Shown: positions 45,426 to 55,087, counted from the stretch's first letter. The stretch: DNA of 64,000 bases from Terriglobus roseus DSM 18391 (GCF_000265425.1 NC_018014.1:2790001-2854000); one strand, 5' to 3'. The notes: generated by a model from the letters alone, not told the origin. Made by a program: numbers and translations.

Positions 45426-46703
45426 TTACGAAACGTTGGGTTGGGTCAGCAGCTTGCGCAGTGCGGCAGCGACGACTTCGGCTTCGCCGGGTTGCAGCAT
45501 CCACGTCGCAAGCACGATCGTATTCTCGTCAGCAGTATGGAAGCGGCCGCTGTTACCGGTCGCCGGATTCAGTTCAATGGGAGGGTTCTGTGCACGCAGT
45601 TTGTCCGCGACCTGCAGCGGTGTGATGCCCACAACTTTTGGATCATAACGAAGGAAGAGATGAGGCACATGGTTTGCAATCTTCGGCATGAAGATCTCAC
45701 TCTTCAACGTCGGTACGTTTTTCAACGCTGCCTGGATCACATGCGTGCGATCAAGGAACTCGCGCTGCATCGTCGCATCATCCTGCGACAGGATCCAGTC
45801 CACTGCCGCGACCATGCCGGCAATCTGTTCCTTCGCAACTTTCATGCCACGACCGACAGCTTCGCTGTTCGGGCTGTCGTTTTCCGCTGCCAAATCAATC
45901 AGCTTCTTCTTGCCCAGCAGAAGCCCGGCATTCTGCGGTCCGCGGATTCCTTTGCCGCCTGAGAAGCAGACAAAGTCAAAACCCATGCCGGTGTACTTCC
46001 ACAGGTTCTCGATCGGAGGCATGTCTGCGGCTGCATCCAGGTGGCACGGCACGTTATGCTCATGCGCGATGCGGAGCCACGTTTCGCGGTCAATCTGTGT
46101 GGGAGGATTGTTCTCCGGCGCAGCATCGTTGAAGTAGTTCGTCATCACCGTGCGATCGCTGAAGGCCTTGCGATAGTCGTCTACCGTAACGACTTCGCGA
46201 ACCTTAACGCCGCACAGAATCATGGCATGGTCGTATTCGTAACGATGCGACTTCTGCACGATGACTTCGTATCCGCGCTCGAGGGCCGCCTGCGGAATCT
46301 CCTCAGGCTTGATGTTGCCCTTCGATGCGATGGACGCCGCTGTGGCGAGCGTCAGTGCCGCCGAAGCGCCCGAGGTCACCAGTGCACCTTCGCACTTCAG
46401 ACGCTTGGCGATGTACTCCCCTGCGGCCTTGTGCAGTTCCTTCAGTCGGACCGGATGGTGCGCGGCCGCCGCAACTGCGCGCTGCACGGACGGTGGCATC
46501 ACGGCAGCCGTCAGGTAGGTGTAGGTTCCTGCCGCGTTGATCACGGTAGGAACGCCCAGCTTGGCGTAGTAGTCATCGGCGGCAGCGCCCGCGGGCGCCT
46601 CGGCCGCCGCGACTGAGGGCAGCACGGCTGCTGCTGCCACGGCCGTACTAAATTCGAGAAAGCCTCTGCGCGAGAGCTTCTGCTGATCAGTCCGTTGCGT
46701 CAC
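45426..46703 (-). CDS. Second Tat-exported SelA-like PLP-dependent lyase
   Basis: The 425-residue paralogue of the 43262 gene lacks its C-terminal beta domain. The Tat signal is LSRRGFLEFSTAVAAAAVLP. The PLP-binding Lys is at 251 in FSGGKGIRGPQNAGLLLG, and the partner Asp is at 223 in HLDAAADMPP. The substrate-side residues differ between the two paralogues (GASAALTLATAASI versus GCEAAIALATVAC around 112-137), so they may act on different isomers or form a hetero-oligomer. The start is a GTG with AAGG 7 nt upstream. It precedes the RidA gene by 28 bp on the same strand and follows the RraA-like gene by about 110 bp. Confidence 0.85.
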   Translation of the reverse strand: MTQRTDQQKLSRRGFLEFSTAVAAAAVLPSVAAAEAPAGAAADDYYAKLGVPTVINAAGTYTYLTAAVMPPSVQRAVAAAAHHPVRLKELHKAAGEYIAKRLKCEGALVTSGASAALTLATAASIASKGNIKPEEIPQAALERGYEVIVQKSHRYEYDHAMILCGVKVREVVTVDDYRKAFSDRTVMTNYFNDAAPENNPPTQIDRETWLRIAHEHNVPCHLDAAADMPPIENLWKYTGMGFDFVCFSGGKGIRGPQNAGLLLGKKKLIDLAAENDSPNSEAVGRGMKVAKEQIAGMVAAVDWILSQDDATMQREFLDRTHVIQAALKNVPTLKSEIFMPKIANHVPHLFLRYDPKVVGITPLQVADKLRAQNPPIELNPATGNSGRFHTADENTIVLATWMLQPGEAEVVAAALRKLLTQPNVS

Positions 46704-46814
46704 GAAAACACCTTTCCGCTTATGGGAGTGCCGTTCGATCTGTTGATTGCGAGTACCTCTAACCCTACCTGCGAGGTTCTGCAGATTAATGGGGCAGATG
46801 TCCTACGCCGCCAC

Positions 46815-47585
46815 TCAAATCCTGCCAAACTGTTTTACCGCAGCCACGATGGAATGCAGCCGCTCAATGTACGGATACATCGCGTGTTCGGTCTCATCCA
46901 GCTTCTGTGCCACGATCAAAACCTCTGCCGCACGTGCTCGCGGAATCACGACCACACCATCCTGGTCGGCTGAAATGATATCGCCTGCATTCACGGTAAC
47001 GCCGTCGCAATTGACCGGGATATTCATGCCGCCGAAGCGATAGTGGCCCACGGAGGTTGACGGTACCGGCCCGGTCGCATACACCGGGAAACCAATGCGC
47101 TTCAACTGCGGAAGATCGCGCACACCGCCATCGACCACCGCACCGCTGAAGCCGCGCGACCACATGGCCGTACCCATCAGTCCGCCCATACCGGCGATGT
47201 CGGCACCGTCTTCAATCTTCATCACGTAGACCGAACCGGTGGTACCAGTGTCAATCGCCTTCAGCATGCCGCTCAGAGCATCGGGATCGTGATTCTCTTC
47301 CTTCTTCAGCAGTACGGTCAGTGCTGTGCCGACGAACTTTGTCGGGAAGATCGCCTGCATCTTGTGGCTCATGTAGTGCTTCTCATGCAGCGTCTGCTCG
47401 ACGGCATCGGACACCGATGCGGCTTCCACATGGCGATACGCCTCCAGCATTCCGGGCAGATCCTTGTCATACTCCGCTGCAGTCCTGGGAGCCTGCGCCA
47501 GAACACCCGCGTGTGTGAAGACGGCCGCAGCGGCTGTCAGGCAAATCGCCGTGGTGCCGATGGCGGCATATCGTTTCAATCTCAT
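46815..47585 (-). CDS. Secreted RraA-like aldolase/decarboxylase family protein
   Basis: The 256-residue protein is read from the ATG at 47585, where a Sec signal peptide begins (KRYAAIGTTAICLTAAAAVF); AGGAG lies 9 nt upstream and the frame continues far into non-coding sequence. The RraA/HMG-CHA aldolase fold is shown by FVGTALTVLLKKEE, GAVVDGGVRDLPQLKRIGFP (catalytic Arg and Asp), VYATGPVPSTSVGHYRFGG and GDIISADQDGVVVIPRARAA. Members with these residues cleave 4-hydroxy-2-oxoacids or decarboxylate oxaloacetate; RraA itself, which inhibits RNase E, is not exported. A hairpin separates it from receptor 2 upstream. It would split a 2-oxoacid made by the lyase/RidA step. Confidence 0.85.
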   Translation of the reverse strand: MRLKRYAAIGTTAICLTAAAAVFTHAGVLAQAPRTAAEYDKDLPGMLEAYRHVEAASVSDAVEQTLHEKHYMSHKMQAIFPTKFVGTALTVLLKKEENHDPDALSGMLKAIDTGTTGSVYVMKIEDGADIAGMGGLMGTAMWSRGFSGAVVDGGVRDLPQLKRIGFPVYATGPVPSTSVGHYRFGGMNIPVNCDGVTVNAGDIISADQDGVVVIPRARAAEVLIVAQKLDETEHAMYPYIERLHSIVAAVKQFGRI

Positions 47586-47620
47586 TCCCTGCTTCTCCTG
47601 GTCGCGTGACACGCTTAATG

Positions 47621-47653
47621 AAAAAGATAGCCGCCGGAAGGTCCCGGCGGCTA
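47621..47653 (-). terminator. Intrinsic terminator after TonB-dependent receptor 2
   Basis: On the minus strand, arms TAGCCGCCGG / CCGGCGGCTA with a 6-nt loop are followed by TCTTTTTC. It could be leaky, letting some transcription continue into the RraA-like gene. Confidence 0.8.
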
Positions 47654-47676
47654 GAGGTTGGAACAATTTGGAGAAT

Positions 47677-50600
47677 TTAGAAGTTGATCTTGCCGGCGAG
47701 CTGCAGAATACGCGGTGTGTATCCGCTTGCCATGGACGAGATGGTACCGAAGGTAGATCCAGTGAAGTTGAACTGGCCCGTGGTTGCGCTTGCGGTCGGC
47801 AAATTCGAGTTCGGGTTACCGACGTTCGCATGGTTGAACAGGTTGAACGATTCTGCACGCAACTGCAGCTTCAGGCGCTCGAAGATCGCGAAGTCCTTGG
47901 ACATCGAGAAGTTAACGTTCGCGAAGCCAGGTCCCTTCAGATCGTTGCGGTGCAGGTTGCCGAAGGTGAATGCTGCGGGCAGCGAGTAAGCGGTGCGGTC
48001 GATGCAGTTTGTGTTGCCGATACGGGTAGCGCGGCCACAGCTGAGGGCGTTTCCGTCCTTCACGTAGTTAGGGCGCTGCGTGCCGATGCCACCAACGTTG
48101 GCCTGGTCGTTCGAGATCGAGACATTGAACGGGATACCAGACTGCAGGGTGACGATGGCATTTGCATGCCAGCCGCCGAGCAACGAGTTGCCGATCGCTC
48201 CAAGTGCATGGAAGTCAGGCATGGCATAGGTAACAGTTCCAACGAAACGGTTCCGAATATCCCAGTTGGAGTTCGAGTAGTCAGCCCGCAGGTTGTTCTG
48301 GATCATCGCCGTACCGCCGCCATTCGCGTCGCTCGACGTGTCCATGTTGTGTGCCCACGTGTAGCCCAGCATGACATCCAGCCCGCGATATGCGTGCTGA
48401 CGGAAGATTGCGCTCATGCCGTGATAGGTCGAGAAGCTGTCGTTGGTGATCTGACGAATCTGGCCAAACAACTGGTAGGGACGACGGGGATTGACAGCGC
48501 CAGCACCCGGCGTGGGCTGGTTCGGGTAGTAGGAGCGATCCAGGTACAGCGCCTTGGAACCAAGGTACTGCAGCTCAAACGCGCCGCCCTTCCAGAGCTC
48601 TACACCGGTATCCACGTTCCACTGGTACATGCGCGGGGTCGGCAGATAGTAGTTATCCGTAAAGGCCGAGACATACGTGCCAGGCGTTCCCGCCACGGGA
48701 GAAGCTGTTCCGCCGCTGCCGCCTGTTGGGTTGGCAAAGGTCAGCGTACCGACCGGGTTCGTACCGCTGTTGCCGTTGTAAACGATCGATGCCGCGAGCG
48801 GATAGTTCGAGGACGCCAGCGTGAAGGCGTTCAGGTGGTTGGGGTTGTAGAAAATACCGCCGCCACCGCGGATCACGATCTTGTCTGTTGCGCGGTATGC
48901 GAGACCGAGGCGCGGGGAGATGAGGTCATGGTTCGGTCCGTGGAATCCGAAGCCAGGCGTGGGAACGAACGTTCCTGGTGTGGTTGCCGTGCTGTTTGGC
49001 GTAAGCGCGGTGTAGGTCGAGTTCAGGATGCGGGCGTAACCATTCAGGGAGGTCGGGACGAGCGGCAGCTCATAACGGACGCCGTACTGAACCGTCAGCT
49101 TCTGTGTGGCCTGCCAGTTGTCCTGCGCGAAGAAACCATTACGCCACTCGGAGACAGATCCCTTCACCTGGAAAACGGGTGTCGTTACCTGGTTGGAGTA
49201 ACCGGTGATGAAGTCGGCTGCAGCGTTTCCGGTATAGGAACCGTTGAAGCTGAACTGACCACGCGGCGTGTTACCGGCTGCACGGCCGGTCGTCATCCGG
49301 CGAATGTCTGCACCTGCCATGATGTTGTGCTTGCCGAAGGTGTAGCTGATCTGGTCGTAGCCGTGAATCGTACGGTCGTCCTGGAACCAGTTCGTACCCT
49401 CAGCGCCAAGGCCCTGGTAGTTGGTGATGGTGATCGTGGGGATGCCGGGGTTTGCATTCGCAGTATCTGCGGTGAAGCCCGGGATGCCGAGATCCGTACC
49501 TGCCGTGCCCAGACCGGCCGTATAGAAGTAGTTGAGCGAGCTGGTGCTGAACTTGTTGAAGCCCACACGGAGATCGTTGATCATGCGCGGGGTGATGATG
49601 TGCGTGTACGCAATCAAGCCGTTCGTGTTCTTGGTCGGCGAGCTGCTGCCGGACGTAGGAACAATGTTGCCCGACGCGGACGTGATCGTCTGGTAGGAGT
49701 AACGGGCGAACAGACGGACCTTCTCGCCAAGGTTGTAGTCAACACGATCAAGCGTCTGATCCTGCTGGAAGGTGTTCGGCACGGCAACGCTGGCGTTGTT
49801 CGTGGTGCCTGGCAGGTTCGGATTCGCGTAGTACTGCAGCAGCTTGGTAGCGAGGGGCGAAACGTTCGTGATGCGGTTGTTCGCATACGGCGTCTTCGTG
49901 ACTGGGTCCACAATCTGCTGACCTGCACCAGCGGCGCAAATACCGCCAACGAAGCTGGTACAGAGTGCGGAGAAATCGCCGCTCTGCATTGCTGGCGTCA
50001 GCAGTGTGGCGACAGTCGGAGACTGCTGCTTCTGCCGAAGACCTTCATACGATCCCATGAAGAAGAGGCGGTCGCGACCGTTGAAGACGTGCGGGATGGC
50101 GACGGGGCCGTCCAGAACGAATCCGAACTGGTTGAAATGCTGTACAGGAGTAGCGGCGCCCGATGGCGTCAGGAAGCTCTTGGCGTTGAACACGGTGTTC
50201 TGCACGTAGTCGAATGCCGTGCCGTGGAAGGTGTTCGTTCCGGCCTTGGTGTCGACGTTGATGTGTACGCCCATGTACGCGCCGTACTGCGCGGTATAGT
50301 TGCCGGTCTGCGTCTGAACCGCGCCGACTGCGTCTGCATTCGGTGTGACCGGCGAGCTCGAGATCAGCGAGTTCATGATCGTGATGCCGTCCAGGGTCAG
50401 CGAATTCGTAACTTCACGCGTACCTGCACCGATGTAGTTTGCGCCGGGAGGGTTACCGGTATAGCTGGTCTTGGGTCCGACGATGATGCTGGGATTCGTC
50501 GTCGCCAGTTCCATGACGCGGCGGCTTGCCATCGGCAGATTCTCGACCTGGTGCGCCGTTACCGTCTCGCCCACCAGTGCATCGTCGGTCGACAGTGCTG

Positions 50601-50964
50601 GGGTCGAGGTGGTCACAGTCACTTCCTGTGTGGAAGAACCGACCTGCAGCATGACGTCAGTACGTGCAGCCATGTTCAGCACAACATCGGTGCCCTTGCT
50701 GGTTACGCGCGAGAAGCCGTTCTGCTCAACGGACACGTCATAGCTACCAGGCTGCACGAACGGGATCTGATAGTAGCCCTGTGCATTGGTCGTGCCCGTG
50801 TATTGAACCTTTGTTGCAGTATTCACGGCAGTGACATGTGCGCCGGATACAACTGCACCAGTGCTATCCGTGACGGTTCCTACAAGAGACGTGTTGTTTG
50901 CTACCTGCGCGAACATCGCGGCAGGAAGAACCATGGGTGCAAGGTAAAGAAGAGACTTCTTCAA
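47677..50964 (-). CDS. TonB-dependent receptor 2 (Oar-like, 1095 aa)
   Basis: The start is placed at the TTG at 50964, giving KKSLLYLAPMVLPAAMFAQV, a good signal peptide, with GGAG 7 nt upstream; a TTG at 50982 has no ribosome site. The N-terminal carboxypeptidase-like domain (about 25-95) has SLVGTVTDSTGAVVSGAHVT and VQPGSYDVSVEQNGF. The plug is seen around residues 115-225 (VMELATTNPSI, then QYGAYMGVHINVDTKAGT). The barrel ends RILQLAGKINF with the terminal Phe. It is the first gene of the minus-strand block that continues with RraA, SelA, RidA and SelA. The degenerate copy of the receptor 1 palindrome lies about 150 bp upstream. Confidence 0.92.
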   Translation of the reverse strand: MKKSLLYLAPMVLPAAMFAQVANNTSLVGTVTDSTGAVVSGAHVTAVNTATKVQYTGTTNAQGYYQIPFVQPGSYDVSVEQNGFSRVTSKGTDVVLNMAARTDVMLQVGSSTQEVTVTTSTPALSTDDALVGETVTAHQVENLPMASRRVMELATTNPSIIVGPKTSYTGNPPGANYIGAGTREVTNSLTLDGITIMNSLISSSPVTPNADAVGAVQTQTGNYTAQYGAYMGVHINVDTKAGTNTFHGTAFDYVQNTVFNAKSFLTPSGAATPVQHFNQFGFVLDGPVAIPHVFNGRDRLFFMGSYEGLRQKQQSPTVATLLTPAMQSGDFSALCTSFVGGICAAGAGQQIVDPVTKTPYANNRITNVSPLATKLLQYYANPNLPGTTNNASVAVPNTFQQDQTLDRVDYNLGEKVRLFARYSYQTITSASGNIVPTSGSSSPTKNTNGLIAYTHIITPRMINDLRVGFNKFSTSSLNYFYTAGLGTAGTDLGIPGFTADTANANPGIPTITITNYQGLGAEGTNWFQDDRTIHGYDQISYTFGKHNIMAGADIRRMTTGRAAGNTPRGQFSFNGSYTGNAAADFITGYSNQVTTPVFQVKGSVSEWRNGFFAQDNWQATQKLTVQYGVRYELPLVPTSLNGYARILNSTYTALTPNSTATTPGTFVPTPGFGFHGPNHDLISPRLGLAYRATDKIVIRGGGGIFYNPNHLNAFTLASSNYPLAASIVYNGNSGTNPVGTLTFANPTGGSGGTASPVAGTPGTYVSAFTDNYYLPTPRMYQWNVDTGVELWKGGAFELQYLGSKALYLDRSYYPNQPTPGAGAVNPRRPYQLFGQIRQITNDSFSTYHGMSAIFRQHAYRGLDVMLGYTWAHNMDTSSDANGGGTAMIQNNLRADYSNSNWDIRNRFVGTVTYAMPDFHALGAIGNSLLGGWHANAIVTLQSGIPFNVSISNDQANVGGIGTQRPNYVKDGNALSCGRATRIGNTNCIDRTAYSLPAAFTFGNLHRNDLKGPGFANVNFSMSKDFAIFERLKLQLRAESFNLFNHANVGNPNSNLPTASATTGQFNFTGSTFGTISSMASGYTPRILQLAGKINF

Positions 50965-51112
50965 TGAGGCGCTCCGGGTCAAGCTGAAATGAAGTGCAGG
51001 CTGTGAAGGCGCTACGGGCCCCGCCGTTCACATGCGAATCTGGCTGTGCTTATGGAGCTATTTCACAGCACGACCGGAAATGGCGCATCGGCCATATTGC
51101 ACATTTGTTCGT

Positions 51113-51130
51113 AAGTCAAATGACCTAGTT
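51113..51130. promoter_or_regulatory. Degenerate copy of the receptor palindrome
   Basis: On the minus strand the sequence CTAGGTCATTTGACTTAC starts at 51128 and matches 15 of 18 positions of the perfect palindrome at 37317-37334. Its centre is about 155 bp from the receptor 2 start, against about 145 bp at receptor 1. It lies just after the stop of the response-regulator gene. Confidence 0.6.
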
Positions 51131-51157
51131 GGATCGATTACGCCGACCGCAAGTATT

Positions 51158-51790
51158 TTAGGCTTCGTCCAAGTGGACGAGACCGCGCTGCAGCGCGAAG
51201 ATGGTGGCCTGCGTGCGGTCACGCGCACCGACCTTATCCAACACCGCGCTCACGTGGATGCGCACGGTCTTCTCCGCAATTCCGAGTTCTTCTGCAATTT
51301 CGCGATTCGACCGCCCACGCGTGATGCAGGTCAGTACCTCGGCCTCGCGTGGCGTTAGATCGGTGGCCGGAATGCGTTCCGCCAGCCGATTGAGCACCGC
51401 CGAAGGAATGTAGCGAAGATCGCGACCCACTGCCTGAATCGCGTTCAGAACCTCGTCGCCGCTGGCGTCTTTTGTAAGGTAACCAAGTGCGCCACCCCGC
51501 AGCGCGCGATAGATATCCTCGCTGCCTTGGTAGGAAGACAGCACGATGCAACGCGCATGCGGAAACTCTTTGCGAATCGTAGCAAGAACCTCAAACCCGC
51601 TCATACGAGGCAGCCTCAGATCCAACAAAACGATGTCTGGCAGGAACTCGCGGTACATGGCGATGCCCTGCTCACCGTCGACAGCCTGACCGACGATCTG
51701 CAGGCCTGGCTGCATCGACAGCACGCTGGTCAGCGCCATTCGCGCCAGGAAGTGATCCTCCACCAGCAGTATTCGCGTGAGCTTCGTCAT
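51158..51790 (-). CDS. NarL/LuxR-type response regulator
   Basis: This two-component regulator has about 210 residues. The receiver domain (about 5-125) has the acidic pair in ILLVEDHF, the phosphorylated Asp in DIVLLDLRLPRMSG, and Lys in GYLTKDASG. The C-terminal LuxR-type helix-turn-helix (about 145-205) reads LTPREAEVLTCITRGRSNRE and IAEELGIAEKTVRIHVSAVL. The start is uncertain among three in-frame ATGs (51799, 51796, 51790). It follows the sensor kinase gene by about 24 bp, so it is its cognate partner. The nearby palindrome copies upstream of the two receptors are the obvious candidate targets. Confidence 0.93.
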   Translation of the reverse strand: MTKLTRILLVEDHFLARMALTSVLSMQPGLQIVGQAVDGEQGIAMYREFLPDIVLLDLRLPRMSGFEVLATIRKEFPHARCIVLSSYQGSEDIYRALRGGALGYLTKDASGDEVLNAIQAVGRDLRYIPSAVLNRLAERIPATDLTPREAEVLTCITRGRSNREIAEELGIAEKTVRIHVSAVLDKVGARDRTQATIFALQRGLVHLDEA

Positions 51791-51814
51791 CTGCATCAAC
51801 CTAACAGAAACGAC

Positions 51815-54800
51815 CTACCACATGGCGGCGGACAGGGCGTTTCGCTCCGCCACGGGCATCGCATCACCTGCTGAAAAAGGAACCCGCACGACGATCTCAG
51901 TACCGAGATGCAGGGTCGATCGAACCGCAAAATCGCCACCCAGCTTCCGGGCGCGCTCTTCCATCACCATCATGCCGAAGTGGCCCTTTTTAGCCGAAGG
52001 TCGTCCCGGCTGAAAGCCGCATCCATCGTCCTTGACTTCCAGGCGAACCTCGCCCTTATTGAAGACCAGGCGCACATCGATACGCTGTGGCGAGGCGTGC
52101 CGGAGCGCGTTCGAGATCGCCTCCTGGCCGATGCAGACCAGGTGATGCACTGACCCCGGCGGCAAGACCAGCTCCGTACCGTCCACCTGCAGATCCACAT
52201 GGATACTGTGCTCACGATAGTGCGCATCGATGGCGCGCGAGAGCGCATGCGACAGCACGCCGGAAAGCTCCTGCGAGTCGCGCAGATCCCAGATGATGCG
52301 GCGTGCCTCAGCCTGGCAGTGCACCACCATGCTGTGCGCCAGTTCGCAGGACTGCACCGCAGCCGCGGGATCGCCACCATCCACCAGCCGCTTTGCGGTT
52401 GCCTCCACCTGCCAGGCCACTGCAGCGAAGCCCGCCATCAGCGTGTCATGACATTCCCGCGCAATGCGGTTTCGCTCTTCCACAATCACGGCCAGCGAAG
52501 CGCGCATGCGATGCATGCGTCGGCGATACCAGACCACTGCGGCCGCGCCACACAGCAGCAGCATCGCAACCATGAAGTACCACCGCGCGTAAAAGTGCGG
52601 CATCTGCCGAACGCCCAGGGCTGCCGACGGCGAAATCCAATCCGTGCCGCTCTTACGCGCCTGCACCTCAAACCGATAGTGGCCCGGCGGCAGATGCTGG
52701 TAGTGCGCAGCACGCAGATGTGTGGTCGTCCACTCGCTGTCATAGCCATCCAGCCTGTAGCGAAACTCAATCTGTCCAGGATTCGAAAGTTCGCGGGCGT
52801 CGTAGAAGATCCGCAGATCCGCCTGCCCGGGCTTTAGCTCCAGGGTCCCGTTCGACCGCAGCGTCTCCATCTCACCGCTCGCCGCCGAGCTCCACCCCTC
52901 TATGGAAGCCACGGCGACCCGAGGTCCCGCATCCTCTGCGACGGCCGTCGTATGGACGAAGCCGCGTGTCGTGGCAAACCACAACGTCCCATCCGCCATG
53001 CGCGTCGCGCCAGGTTGCGATGGTCCGCTGCAGTCGCTTGAACGCATGCCGTCCGCCTTGCCGAACAGCACAACGTCCGGCACGGTCCCATGGCGATCCA
53101 CGGCGCGCTGCATCTGCTCGCGGGAGACGCGAAGAATGCCACGTGACGTCCCCAACCATAGGTGGCCATCGAAATCTTCCAGACCGCTGTAGATTGGCAG
53201 ACTGCCGAGCGCGCCGCCCACCTGCAGCGGCGCAACATGATCTCCCTGCAGAAGGCCCAGGCCGCCCCGTCGCGATCCCACCCAGATATCCCCGGCCAGA
53301 TCGCGCGACAGCGACAGTACGTAAGGATGCGTCAGGCCCTTGATGGCGGTGACCGTCTGTCCCTTTACGCGGAACAGTCCCTCACTCGTGCCGACCAGTA
53401 CACTGCCGTCCTGATCCTGGGACAGGCAGGTGATTAGTTTGTTGTCCAGCAGACGATCCGCCGCCCCCTTGCCCGGCTCCCCCGAGCTGAAGCGGAAGAT
53501 GCCCGTGTAGGTTCCGATCCACAGCTCCCCTTCACGCGAGTACAGCAGCGCGCTCACGGCATTCACTGGAGACTCAATACCCAAGCGGTAGTGCTGCTTT
53601 TTCTTCTCGGTGACGCGGTATACCCCGTCAAACCATGTGCCCACCCATATCTCGCCCGGTTTCCCTTCGGTCAGCGCACGTATCGGTGTCGAGGGCTGCA
53701 TCTCCGGCAACGGCACCGGCACGGTGACTTCCCCATGCTTGTGGAAGAGTCCCTGCCCCCAAGAGCCGAGCCAAAGGTCTCCCCGGCTGTCGGCGAAGGC
53801 CGCCGCCGCGTAGCCCACCGCGAGGCCTTCCTGCCTTCCATAAGGAGCGAAGGGCGCCTTGCGCCACCGGCTTAGTCCGCCGGTCAACATGCCGATCCAA
53901 AGATTGTCTTCGTCGTCGACAAAGAGCGACCGTACGGTCTCGTCTTCAAAGCCTTCACGTGCGCCCCAGTGCGCTGTCTCGGCTGCGACTTTTCCGATCG
54001 CCGGACTGTAACGCCAGAGGCCGTCGTGGCGAGTCCCAACCCAGACGTTGCGCCCCGCGTCGCTCACCAACTGCGTTACAGGACTTTTGGTCCCCATCAC
54101 TTCTTTCACGACCGGCGCATTCGCTGACTCGTCCAGCACCTGCAACAAAGCGTGATCCGTACCGATCCAAAGCCCGCCATCACGATCCCGGAAGAGCGCC
54201 GTCGGCGATCCGTACTGCCTGGGCAACGGCAGGGCCTGCAGCGCTTCACTGCGCCATCGGAACAACCCGTTTGACGTGATGAACAACATGGAACCTGGAA
54301 TGCCGTTCCCACCGCGGCAGTCGGCAAAGACCACTGTGATATCACCGGCGATTGTTCCAGTACCGGGAATGCGCTCCAGGCGGCCATTCCGAAAGCGTTC
54401 AATTCCGTTATGCGTCGCGACCCACAGCGTGCCCGCGTGGTCCAGCATCATGGTGCGGATGCGTTCATGCAGCAATCCAGCCTGCTCGCTCACGTTCACA
54501 ACACCGGCCGCCGTCTGGTGCAGGACACCGCTGCCATCTGTGCCCACCCACAGATCGTTGTCCAGGCCGGGTAGCATCGCGTTCACTGCCGCCCCATTTA
54601 CGCCAGCCGGGTTCTTTACAGTGCCCACCGGCTCAAATCGCTGGCCGTCGAAGGTCAGCACACCGGAAAACGTCGCCAGCAGCAGCTTCCTGTCGGTTGA
54701 CTGCGTGATCTGCCGCACGTTGTTCTCGGACAGACCTTCTTCCACCTGCCAGTTCTGTTTTTGGTACTCCGACAGGCGCAGCCGGACCCCGGGCGTCGGC

Positions 54801-54910
54801 ACCGCAGCCTGCCCCGCATACGCGCAACCGGCCACGAACGCCATCAGGACGATCAGAAACTGTATCCTGATCCGCGGGCCTCTGTTACCACTTCGGGGAG
54901 TGTTCTTCAT
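51815..54910 (-). CDS. Sensor histidine kinase with double beta-propeller sensor domain
   Basis: The 1031-residue kinase is built like the glycan-sensing kinases of Bacteroidetes HTCS systems, though without a fused regulator. After a signal anchor (IQFLIVLMAFVAGCAYA) come many two-component propeller repeats of the WxGT type (for example DLWVGTDGSGVLH, NLWIGMLTGGLSRW, EIWVGTWFDGVYR, DIWVGSRRGGLGLL, HLWLGTSRGILRV), about residues 60-690. A Y_Y_Y domain follows (RYRLDGYDSEW..., about 720-790), then one helix (YFMVAMLLLCGAAAVVWY). The HisKA_3 region contains RECHDTLMAGFAAVAW, and the ATPase has GQEAISNALRHASP and KDDGCGFQPG. It probably senses an oligosaccharide or sugar acid in the periplasm and controls the adjacent receptor genes. 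Confidence 0.94.
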   Translation of the reverse strand: MKNTPRSGNRGPRIRIQFLIVLMAFVAGCAYAGQAAVPTPGVRLRLSEYQKQNWQVEEGLSENNVRQITQSTDRKLLLATFSGVLTFDGQRFEPVGTVKNPAGVNGAAVNAMLPGLDNDLWVGTDGSGVLHQTAAGVVNVSEQAGLLHERIRTMMLDHAGTLWVATHNGIERFRNGRLERIPGTGTIAGDITVVFADCRGGNGIPGSMLFITSNGLFRWRSEALQALPLPRQYGSPTALFRDRDGGLWIGTDHALLQVLDESANAPVVKEVMGTKSPVTQLVSDAGRNVWVGTRHDGLWRYSPAIGKVAAETAHWGAREGFEDETVRSLFVDDEDNLWIGMLTGGLSRWRKAPFAPYGRQEGLAVGYAAAAFADSRGDLWLGSWGQGLFHKHGEVTVPVPLPEMQPSTPIRALTEGKPGEIWVGTWFDGVYRVTEKKKQHYRLGIESPVNAVSALLYSREGELWIGTYTGIFRFSSGEPGKGAADRLLDNKLITCLSQDQDGSVLVGTSEGLFRVKGQTVTAIKGLTHPYVLSLSRDLAGDIWVGSRRGGLGLLQGDHVAPLQVGGALGSLPIYSGLEDFDGHLWLGTSRGILRVSREQMQRAVDRHGTVPDVVLFGKADGMRSSDCSGPSQPGATRMADGTLWFATTRGFVHTTAVAEDAGPRVAVASIEGWSSAASGEMETLRSNGTLELKPGQADLRIFYDARELSNPGQIEFRYRLDGYDSEWTTTHLRAAHYQHLPPGHYRFEVQARKSGTDWISPSAALGVRQMPHFYARWYFMVAMLLLCGAAAVVWYRRRMHRMRASLAVIVEERNRIARECHDTLMAGFAAVAWQVEATAKRLVDGGDPAAAVQSCELAHSMVVHCQAEARRIIWDLRDSQELSGVLSHALSRAIDAHYREHSIHVDLQVDGTELVLPPGSVHHLVCIGQEAISNALRHASPQRIDVRLVFNKGEVRLEVKDDGCGFQPGRPSAKKGHFGMMVMEERARKLGGDFAVRSTLHLGTEIVVRVPFSAGDAMPVAERNALSAAMW

Positions 54911-55087
54911 GCGTCTGCTCTGTCTACCAAATCACAAGCGGCGACGCTCCGCAAGCATTTGCAAGGCTACAGACCTGCAATCCTATAAGACTATTGACGT
55001 AGACGCGCCACGGCCCATGGGCCCATGACAGACCGCTCCGCGGGGTAGATGATGTGCTGTCCTGTTAAACAGCCGTAAGGAGTTCCT

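Noticed and set aside
47464..50967. Very long open frame (over 1100 codons) on the plus strand opposite receptor 2
   Set aside because: It mirrors the receptor codon pattern, lacks a ribosome site and has a composition unlike real proteins (Val/Arg/Gly/Cys-rich without domains). The minus-strand receptor explains the region.
55012..55027. Overlapping short palindromes GGCCCATGGGCC and CATGGGCCCATG before the deacetylase
   Set aside because: Twelve-base GC-rich palindromes are common by chance here and bear no resemblance to the receptor operator.
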